IMG/VR virus record: IMGVR_UViG_3300046458_000168
Location: 1 to 21,540 of that record
Length of the DNA stretch: 21,540 bases
Origin: a virus
Direction: 5' to 3' (one strand)
Numbering within the stretch: position 1 is the stretch's first letter; each line of letters begins with the position of its first letter. A model generated the notes under the pieces. It had not been told where the DNA came from. It did not search any database and saw nothing but the letters and a program-made list of their open reading frames with translations. Shown here in pieces: positions 14,519 to 20,070 of this stretch. A program made the position numbers and the translations under genes.

Positions 14519-15011
14519 ACGCTGCAGTGTGGCCGCCGTGCTGGCGCTGGCCGTACTGGTGCCTGACTTTCGTCTGCTGAACACCTCGTCCGAGGGTCTG
14601 GCGCTGATTGCAGACCTCGAAGGATGTCGCCTGACGCCTTATCAGTGCAGCGCGGGCGTCTGGACGTCAGGCATCGGCCACACTGCCGGTGTCACGCCGA
14701 AAGGGAAGATCACCGAGCGACAGGCGGCTACGAACCTCGTCGCGGATGTACTGAACACCGAGCAACGGCTCGCGGTGTGTGTGCCGGTGGCGATGCCGCC
14801 ACGCGTATATGACGCGCTGGTCAGTTTTGCCTTTAACGTGGGAACCGGCGCGGCCTGTCGCTCGACGCTGGTCTCGTTTATCAAGCGTCAGCAGTGGTGG
14901 CAGGCGTGCGACCAGCTCACCCGCTGGGTGTATGTGAACGGTGTCAAAAACAAAGGGCTGGAAAACCGCCGCGCGCGGGAACGGGCTTATTGCGTGAAGG
15001 GGATGCCATGA
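14502..15011 (+). CDS. SAR endolysin, GH24 muramidase
   Basis: Lysozyme that cuts the glycan strands of peptidoglycan. The 169-residue product starts with GTG. Residues about 8-27 (CSVAAVLALAVLVPDFRLLN) form a weakly hydrophobic signal-arrest-release segment. The catalytic pattern is E40-x8-C-x5-T in the stretch DLEGCRLTPYQCSAGVWTSG, i.e. the E-C/D-T triad of the R21/P1 Lyz group with Cys at the middle position. Further GH24 blocks are VSFAFNVGTGAACRS and the C-terminal LENRRARERAYC. P2 K belongs to another family, so this cassette has been exchanged. Several cysteines could take part in disulfide control of activation. Confidence 0.9.
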   Translation: MSSIIKRCSVAAVLALAVLVPDFRLLNTSSEGLALIADLEGCRLTPYQCSAGVWTSGIGHTAGVTPKGKITERQAATNLVADVLNTEQRLAVCVPVAMPPRVYDALVSFAFNVGTGAACRSTLVSFIKRQQWWQACDQLTRWVYVNGVKNKGLENRRARERAYCVKGMP

Positions 15012-15433
15012 AAGTGCTGATGATTGTGCTGGCCGGGTTGCTCGCCGTGGTGCTGTGGCTGCGCCACGATAACGCGACTTTATCCCGCTCCTTTGAGAAA
15101 GCGAACCGGGTCGCCAGTGAGCAAAAGACGACTATCGGGATGCTTAAAAATCAGCTTGCCGTGTCACAACGCAACGCCAGGACGAATGAAAGCGCGCAGG
15201 TCAGGCTCAGTGATGAGCTGACCGCTGCCGGTGAGCTGGCGGCAAGACGGGAACACACCATCACGAGGTTACTGAATGAAAACGAAGAATTGCGCCGCTG
15301 GTATCGCGCTGATTTGCCTGATGCTGTGCGCCGGTTGCACACCCGAACGGCCTGCGCCTCCGCCGGTCATTGTTTACAGCGCCTGCCCGACGGTGAGCCT
15401 CTGCCCGATGCCGGGAGGCGAACCCACAACTAA
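15008..15433 (+). CDS. lysB: Inner-membrane spanin, Rz/LysB type
   Basis: Disrupts the outer membrane with its lipoprotein partner in the last step of lysis. The 141-residue product has one N-terminal TM (about 2-17, VLMIVLAGLLAVVLWL) and then a long helical periplasmic part with coiled-coil spacing (RSFEKANRVASEQKTTIGML...LNENEELRRWYR), ending in a loosely structured tail. P2 LysB has the same length. The start at 15008 overlaps the endolysin stop (ATGA); upstream in-frame starts lie inside the endolysin gene. The lysC gene overlaps its 3' end in the +1 direction. Confidence 0.88.
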   Translation: MKVLMIVLAGLLAVVLWLRHDNATLSRSFEKANRVASEQKTTIGMLKNQLAVSQRNARTNESAQVRLSDELTAAGELAARREHTITRLLNENEELRRWYRADLPDAVRRLHTRTACASAGHCLQRLPDGEPLPDAGRRTHN

Positions 15434-15566
15434 CGGCGACCTGAGTGCTGATATCCGCAGGCTTGAGCTCGCGCTCGCATCCTGCGCGCTCAAGGTCGAG
15501 ACCATCAAAGACTGTCAGGACAAAACCGATGCAGAAAATGAAAAGCCTGCGCAGGGCGCTCACTGA
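15276..15566 (+). CDS. lysC: Outer-membrane spanin lipoprotein, Rz1/LysC type
   Basis: A 96-residue lipoprotein whose gene begins inside lysB in another frame, the nested Rz/Rz1 arrangement. A signal peptide (residues 1-20) ends in LCAGC with C21 as lipidated residue; the -3 position is Cys rather than the usual Leu. Then comes a proline-rich stretch (RPAPPPVIVYSACPT). The section NGDLSADIRRLE...CALKVETIKDCQD is typical of P2 LysC. It overlaps the start of R by 38 bases. Confidence 0.88.
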   Translation: MKTKNCAAGIALICLMLCAGCTPERPAPPPVIVYSACPTVSLCPMPGGEPTTNGDLSADIRRLELALASCALKVETIKDCQDKTDAENEKPAQGAH

Positions 15567-15996
15567 CGCCGTACCGCAGCTAAAAACCAACCCCGAAATG
15601 ATGCGCATCTTTGCCGACGAGGGGAATATCGATGCGCGTCTGGCAGCGTCGTTGTCGCACGAAAAGATTTACACCCTGAATGTGATCGTGTGTGATTTTG
15701 TGGGCGACCCGGATTTGATATTCGTGCCGGTCGCCGCGTGGCTGCGTGAGAACCAGCCGGATATCTGCACCACGGATGAGGGGCGGAAAAAGGGCTATCG
15801 GTTCCAGATGGATTTGAACGACGGGGACAACGTCGATATCAGTATCAGTCTGCAACTCACCGAGCGCACGCTCGTCAGGGATGAAAACGGCGCACTGCAC
15901 GTCAGCTATGCGCCTGAGCCGCCATTGCCCGAGCCGGTGACGCGTCCGACCGAGCTGTATATCAATGGCGAGCTGGTGAGCAAATGGGATGAGTGA
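15529..15996 (+). CDS. R: Tail completion protein R
   Basis: Needed to finish the tail or its junction. The 155-residue product has the P2 R length and the blocks KSLRRALTDAVPQL, SLSHEKIYTLNVIV, VPVAAWLRENQPDICTTDEG and LTERTLVRDENGALHVSYAP, ending ELYINGELVSKW. The start at 15529 (MQKMKSL) aligns with P2 MMKLKSL; an open stretch upstream lies inside lysB/lysC. It overlaps lysC and, by 8 bases, S. Confidence 0.93.
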   Translation: MQKMKSLRRALTDAVPQLKTNPEMMRIFADEGNIDARLAASLSHEKIYTLNVIVCDFVGDPDLIFVPVAAWLRENQPDICTTDEGRKKGYRFQMDLNDGDNVDISISLQLTERTLVRDENGALHVSYAPEPPLPEPVTRPTELYINGELVSKWDE

Positions 15997-16441
15997 ATTT
16001 AAACCCTTTGACGATAAGCTGGCCGGGCTGATTGGGGCGTTGTCACCGGCGGGACGGCGCAAGCTCGCTGCTGAGATTGCGAAGGAACTGCGTAAATCGC
16101 AACAGCAACGCATCAAGCAGCAAAAAGCTCCCGATGGCTCGCCGTATCAGGCCAGAAAGCGCCAGCCGCTCAGGGCAAAGAATGGGCGAATCAAAAGGGC
16201 GATGTTCCAGAAGTTGCGAACCAGTCGCTATATGAAAGCCAGTGGCCGTAATGATACGGCTGTGGTGGAGTTTACCGGCAAGGTGCAGCGAATTGCTCAG
16301 ATTCATCAGTTAGGACTCAAAGATCGACCAAGTTTACACAGTCGGGAAGTGAATTATCCTGAAAGAAAATTATTAGGAATAAGTAATGCTGATTTAAACA
16401 TCATTGAACATCTTCTTTTTAAAAACATGACAAGAAATTAA
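15989..16441 (+). CDS. S: Tail completion protein S, with AT-rich 3' end
   Basis: P2 S is required for tail completion. At 150 residues the product has the P2 length. The first 110 residues are GC-rich and close to P2 (RKLAAEIAKELRKSQQQRIK, QKAPDGSPYQARKRQPLRAK, MFQKLRTSRYMKASG, AVVEFTGKVQRIAQIHQLGL). From about 16330 the DNA turns AT-rich while the protein still resembles the P2 S end (LLG...D...IE). Hence the 3' end came from a relative with AT-rich DNA, together with the cargo behind it. The gene ends only 9 bases before a hairpin shared with the convergent cargo gene. Confidence 0.9.
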   Translation: MSEFKPFDDKLAGLIGALSPAGRRKLAAEIAKELRKSQQQRIKQQKAPDGSPYQARKRQPLRAKNGRIKRAMFQKLRTSRYMKASGRNDTAVVEFTGKVQRIAQIHQLGLKDRPSLHSREVNYPERKLLGISNADLNIIEHLLFKNMTRN

Positions 16442-16449
16442 ATGTAAAA

Positions 16450-16480
16450 ATTAAAGGTGGATTAAAGCCCCACCTTTAAT
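16450..16480. terminator. Bidirectional terminator between S and the membrane-protein gene
   Basis: ATTAAAGGTGG (16450-16460) pairs perfectly with CCACCTTTAAT (16470-16480), an 11-bp stem with a 9-base loop. It lies between convergent stops (16441 and 16485). For the minus-strand gene it is followed by a U-tract (complement of the A-run at 16446-16450), a good intrinsic terminator. For S it may also stop late transcription before V. Confidence 0.82.
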
Positions 16481-16484
16481 AATA

Positions 16485-17555
16485 TCATTTTGGTTTTATC
16501 GCTGATATTAGCGATGCAATTTGTTCAATGCCATCAAAGGTTGAAGGTATTTTTTCTTGGTTTGGCATTATATTGGAGAATATGACATCTTCAAACTTCA
16601 TAAGAGAGTTTGGGTTTGAGTCCTTTATTGACTTAGAGTAGTCTGCATAGCTTTGAATAAACTGACACAGGCTTTTCCTTAAATCAATTTGCAATGTTTG
16701 CGCCTTCAAGGATGTATGGTTATTAAGTGCCACTCTGAAGTAGTAAATCAAAATTAAAGTGAGGGAAAATAATGGGATAAATGTAATTAATTTATTTAAT
16801 GAGCTGGCTTCATTTGTTTTAAGGACTGTATAGATGATCTCAATAATCAAAGGGCAAGGGATTGCAATAGCTAGTGCAACCAAAAGTAATCTTGACCAAA
16901 AAATCTCCCTGCCTTTTTGATCACCTAATAATTTGAACCCTTCGTACAACCCAACGAAGTTAAAAGCGCTTTGATACCCTTCTAATTTTGATTTTATCTC
17001 ATTAATGTTATTTTCTTTTTCTTCAATGTACATCTTCCAATTAGCCGCAAAATCTTTTGCCGATCTAACATTGTTCATGAAATCTCTGAATGTATGAATT
17101 TCATCACCATTAAAAGTTGCTCTAATTAGATTAAGAGGCATCTCACGCAGAGCATAATCTATCTGCCCCTTGCTTCTGTCATCAAACTCATTATATCGAT
17201 ATATGCCAAAGTTTTTTATTTCTTTAATGGTGTTGAAGGGGGCGTCTAAGGCTTCATCAAAAATTGTTGGTTCAACGCAGAAACGAAAGCAAGACGTAAA
17301 AATGATGTTTAAAGATTGCGTGGTTAATAACTTATCCTCTAACTCGCTTGCAAATACATCTCCGATATTTTCAATGTTAAATTCCGCTTTTTCATCCCAC
17401 TCCTCGGATTTTTTTAAAAATATGTCAAAGATGCTAACTAGCAAAGCGTTTCTTGTTTTCTCAAATTCACTAGTTATCTCTAGCGATTCTAAAGTTTTCA
17501 TATAATCGCGCATCAACTGCTGTATGCGTGGTGTAGAAAAAAATTTAGTGGTCAT
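16485..17555 (-). CDS. AT-rich accessory membrane protein, unknown function, putative phage-exclusion cargo
   Basis: A 356-residue protein I do not recognise. Residues 1-220 are hydrophilic and mostly helical with no catalytic motif I can name; 176-195 could form a coiled coil. Two TM segments follow, about 222-245 (RLLLVALAIAIPCPLIIEII) and 256-274 (LITFIPLFSLTLILIYYF), separated by a 10-residue loop, then about 80 soluble residues. Both large domains would therefore lie on the same side of the membrane, presumably in the cytoplasm. The gene is minus-strand, AT-rich, alone, and sits between S and V, where P2 carries the small orf30. It has its own terminator. A soluble sensor on a two-TM anchor fits an abortive-infection or superinfection-exclusion protein; this is inference from context and topology only. 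Confidence 0.85.
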   Translation of the reverse strand: MTTKFFSTPRIQQLMRDYMKTLESLEITSEFEKTRNALLVSIFDIFLKKSEEWDEKAEFNIENIGDVFASELEDKLLTTQSLNIIFTSCFRFCVEPTIFDEALDAPFNTIKEIKNFGIYRYNEFDDRSKGQIDYALREMPLNLIRATFNGDEIHTFRDFMNNVRSAKDFAANWKMYIEEKENNINEIKSKLEGYQSAFNFVGLYEGFKLLGDQKGREIFWSRLLLVALAIAIPCPLIIEIIYTVLKTNEASSLNKLITFIPLFSLTLILIYYFRVALNNHTSLKAQTLQIDLRKSLCQFIQSYADYSKSIKDSNPNSLMKFEDVIFSNIMPNQEKIPSTFDGIEQIASLISAIKPK

Positions 17556-17639
17556 CTAATTTCATCCGTTTCTGTTGTGCGATGAATGGCAAATCTATGT
17601 TGGATTTATATCTTATTGGAAGGGGAACATTATGCCCAT
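17556..17639. promoter_or_regulatory. Divergent region between cargo gene and V; candidate PV site and V leader
   Basis: Holds the starts of both genes. CTGTTGTG at 17572-17579 repeats the 8 bases seen between P and O and could be part of an Ogr site (TGT-N12-AAA from 17576, one base off); but a box centred there would put the transcript start at the V ATG, so the match may be chance. GGAAGGGG at 17618-17625 is a strong ribosome site, 6 bases before the ATG of a three-codon frame (17632-17643, MPI-stop) whose TGA overlaps the V ATG at 17640. Confidence 0.4.
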
Positions 17640-18275
17640 ATGAAAACTCAACTCAATGACATCATGCGCATTTTGCGCAACCTCATCCGCACCGGCATTG
17701 TGACCGACGTCGACCACGTCGAGGGGCTTTGTCGTGTCCAGACCGGCGGGATGCAAACCACGTGGCTAAACTGGCTGACCTCACGCGCCGGTCGCTCGCG
17801 TTTGTGGTGGGCTCCTTCCGTTGGCGAGCAGGTGCTCATTCTTGCCATCGGTGGCGAGCTCGACACCGCCTTTGTGCTGCCCGGCATTTTCTCGGATGAC
17901 CATCCCGCGCCGTCTGCCTCGCCTGATGCGCTTCATATTGCCTTTCCTGACGGGGCGGTTATCGAGTACGAGCCCGACAGCGGGGCGCTTACCGTGTCCG
18001 GTATCAAAACCGCTGACGTCATCGCGTCGGATTCCATTACTGCCACCGTGCCGGTGGTGCTGGTGAAAGCCTCAACCCGTATCACGCTCGATACACCCGA
18101 GGTGGTGTGTACCAATAAGCTCATCACCGGGACTCTCGAAGTGCAGAAGGGCGGGAAAATGTATGGGGATATCGAGCACACCGGCGGGAAACTGACCTCC
18201 AACGGCGTGCAGGTGGATGACCACGACCACGGCGGCGTGAAGCGCGGCGATGACAGAACGGTGGGGACACAATGA
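17640..18275 (+). CDS. V: Baseplate assembly protein V (central spike)
   Basis: Forms the trimeric membrane-piercing spike at the tip of the P2 tail. The 211-residue product has the P2 length. CRVQTGGMQTTWLNWLTSRAG, LWWAPSVGEQVLILAIGGEL, ALHIAFPDGAVIEYEPDSG and VQKGGKMYGDIEHTGGKL are conserved; the latter belongs to the beta-helix. The C-terminal VQVDDHDHGG has the histidines (HxH) that bind the apical iron in P2 V. The start at 17640 matches P2; another in-frame ATG at 17586 lies in the AT-rich intergenic part. V overlaps W by 4 bases (ATGA). Confidence 0.95.
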   Translation: MKTQLNDIMRILRNLIRTGIVTDVDHVEGLCRVQTGGMQTTWLNWLTSRAGRSRLWWAPSVGEQVLILAIGGELDTAFVLPGIFSDDHPAPSASPDALHIAFPDGAVIEYEPDSGALTVSGIKTADVIASDSITATVPVVLVKASTRITLDTPEVVCTNKLITGTLEVQKGGKMYGDIEHTGGKLTSNGVQVDDHDHGGVKRGDDRTVGTQ

Positions 18276-18622
18276 CGGTGCGATATCTCGGTATGAACAG
18301 CCACACCGGGCTCAGTATTTCTGAGACCGATCACATCAGGCAAAGCGTGCGCGACATTCTGCTCACGCCGGTTGGCTCGCGGGTGATGCGCCGTGAATAC
18401 GGCTCGCTGCTGTCGGCGCTGATTGACCAGCCGCAGACCCCGGCGCTGCGCCTGCAGATTATGGCCGCGTGTTATTCCGCGATCCAGAAGTGGGAGCCTC
18501 GCGTCAGTCTTTCGACCATCACCTTTGAGCGCGGAGAGGCTGACGGCGCGCTGTATGTCGATATGACCGGCACGCGATCCACCTCAAACCAGCCCTTTTC
18601 ACTCACCATTCCACTGAGTTAA
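18272..18622 (+). CDS. W: Baseplate protein W (gp25 family)
   Basis: Baseplate wedge protein with the T4 gp25-like fold. The 116-residue product (P2 W: 115) has the family core ISETDHIRQSVRDILLTPVGSRVMRREYGS (about 17-46, split here only for description) and the LID...LR turn. It starts at the V stop (ATGA) and ends 5 bases before J; all are one transcript. No unusual feature. Confidence 0.94.
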   Translation: MTVRYLGMNSHTGLSISETDHIRQSVRDILLTPVGSRVMRREYGSLLSALIDQPQTPALRLQIMAACYSAIQKWEPRVSLSTITFERGEADGALYVDMTGTRSTSNQPFSLTIPLS

Positions 18623-18627
18623 ACGCT

Positions 18628-19536
18628 ATGGCTATTGTTGACCTGAACCAGCTCGCTGCGCCCGATGTCGTGGAGGAGCTGGATTTTGAAACCATCCTGA
18701 CCGAGCGCAAGGCGACGCTGGTCTCGCTCTATCCCGAAGACCAGCAGGAGGCGGTCGCGCGCACGCTGATGCTCGAATCTGAGCCGATGGTGAAACTCCT
18801 GCAGGAGAACGCCTATCGGGAAGTTATCTGGCGACAGCGTGTCAATGAGTCGGCCCGCGCGGTGATGCTGGCGTATGCCGCAGGGCATGACCTCGATAAC
18901 CTCGGAGCAAACTACAACGTTGAGCGCCTCGTTATCACGCCTGCTGATGAAACCACGCTGCCGCCGACACCCGCCGTCATGGAGTCGGACACCGATTATC
19001 GACTGCGTATTCAGCAGGCCTTTGAAGGTATGAGCGTGGCCGGGTCGACCGGTGCGTATCAGTTTCATGGCCGCAGCGCTGACGGACGGGTCGCTGATAT
19101 TTCCGTCATCAGCCCGGAGCCTGCCTGCGTGACCGTGTCGGTGTTGTCCCGCGAGACTAACGGCGCGGCGTCCGACGAGCTGCTCGCCGTGGTGCGTGCC
19201 GCGCTGAACGATGAGGACGTGAGGCCGGTCGCTGACCGCGTTACCGTCCAGTCGGCGACCATTGTCGACTACACCATCGACGCGGCGCTTTACCTTTATC
19301 CCGGCCCCGAAAGCGAGCCGGTGCTCAGTGCGGCAAAAGCGAAGCTGCAGGCTTATATCAGCGCGCAGCACCGGCTCGGGCGGGATATCCGCAAGTCAGC
19401 CATTTATGCCGCGCTCCACGTCGAGGGTGTGCAGCGTGTCGAGCTGGCCGCGCCGGTGGCCGATATCGTGCTCGATGATACACAGGCGTCTTATTGCACC
19501 GCGTACAGCGTGACGGTCGGGGGTAACGATGAGTAA
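18628..19536 (+). CDS. J: Baseplate protein J (wedge)
   Basis: Wedge component at the edge of the baseplate, linking the hub to the tail fibre region. The 302-residue product equals P2 J. Conserved blocks are MAIVDLNQLAAPDVVEELDFE (near 1-20), YREVIWRQRVNESARAVMLAY, AAGHDLDNLGANYNVER and SDTDYRLRIQQAFEGMSVAGS, and the C-terminal LGRDIRKSAIYAALHVEGV. It overlaps I by 8 bases. Confidence 0.95.
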   Translation: MAIVDLNQLAAPDVVEELDFETILTERKATLVSLYPEDQQEAVARTLMLESEPMVKLLQENAYREVIWRQRVNESARAVMLAYAAGHDLDNLGANYNVERLVITPADETTLPPTPAVMESDTDYRLRIQQAFEGMSVAGSTGAYQFHGRSADGRVADISVISPEPACVTVSVLSRETNGAASDELLAVVRAALNDEDVRPVADRVTVQSATIVDYTIDAALYLYPGPESEPVLSAAKAKLQAYISAQHRLGRDIRKSAIYAALHVEGVQRVELAAPVADIVLDDTQASYCTAYSVTVGGNDE

Positions 19537-20059
19537 TAACCAACTGCTGCCGCTCGGCTCGTCACCGCTTGAGGTGGCGGCGGCGCGCGCCTGTGCGGAT
19601 ATTGAAAATACCCCCGTCCCGCTGCGCCGCTTGTGGAACGCTGACACCTGCCCGGCGAATTTGCTGCCGTGGCTTGCCTGGGCGTTTTCTGTTGACCGCT
19701 GGGATGAGAGCTGGCCGGAAGAAACGAAACGCGAGGTGATCCGTAGCGCGTGTTTTATCCATGCGCACAAAGGGACGATTGGTGCGGTGCGCCGTGTGGT
19801 CGAGCCGCTCGGGTATCTGATTAACGTGACGGAATGGTGGGAAACGAACGACCCGCCCGGCACATTCCGCCTCGATATCGGCGTGTTAGAAACCGGTATC
19901 ACCGAGGAAATGTATTACGAAATGGAGCGGCTGATTGCTGATGCCAAACCCGCGAGCCGACATCTAATCGGCCTGAATATTATTCAGGATATTCCGGGGC
20001 ATCTGTATTACGGCGCCCTGACCTATGACGGCGATATCACCACGGTTTACCCCGGATAA
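19529..20059 (+). CDS. I: Tail protein I
   Basis: P2 I links the baseplate to the tail fibre. The 176-residue product has the P2 length. Conserved blocks are LLPLGSSPLEVAAARACADI, NADTCPANLLPWLAWAFSVDRW, FIHAHKGTIGAVRRVVEPLG and TYDGDITTVYP at the end. It overlaps J at its start and is followed by H after 11 bases. High GC and no anomalies. Confidence 0.95.
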   Translation: MSNNQLLPLGSSPLEVAAARACADIENTPVPLRRLWNADTCPANLLPWLAWAFSVDRWDESWPEETKREVIRSACFIHAHKGTIGAVRRVVEPLGYLINVTEWWETNDPPGTFRLDIGVLETGITEEMYYEMERLIADAKPASRHLIGLNIIQDIPGHLYYGALTYDGDITTVYPG

Positions 20060-20070
20060 GTGAGAGCACA

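Noticed and set aside
17586-17639. Earlier ATG for V at 17586
   Set aside because: The added 18 residues come from the AT-rich intergenic part, do not match P2 V, and the length from 17640 is exactly that of P2 V.
18619-19371. A 250-residue minus-strand open frame opposite J
   Set aside because: J is a full-length P2 homologue on the plus strand; the antisense product is rich in R, H and G as expected from codon-mirrored GC-rich DNA.
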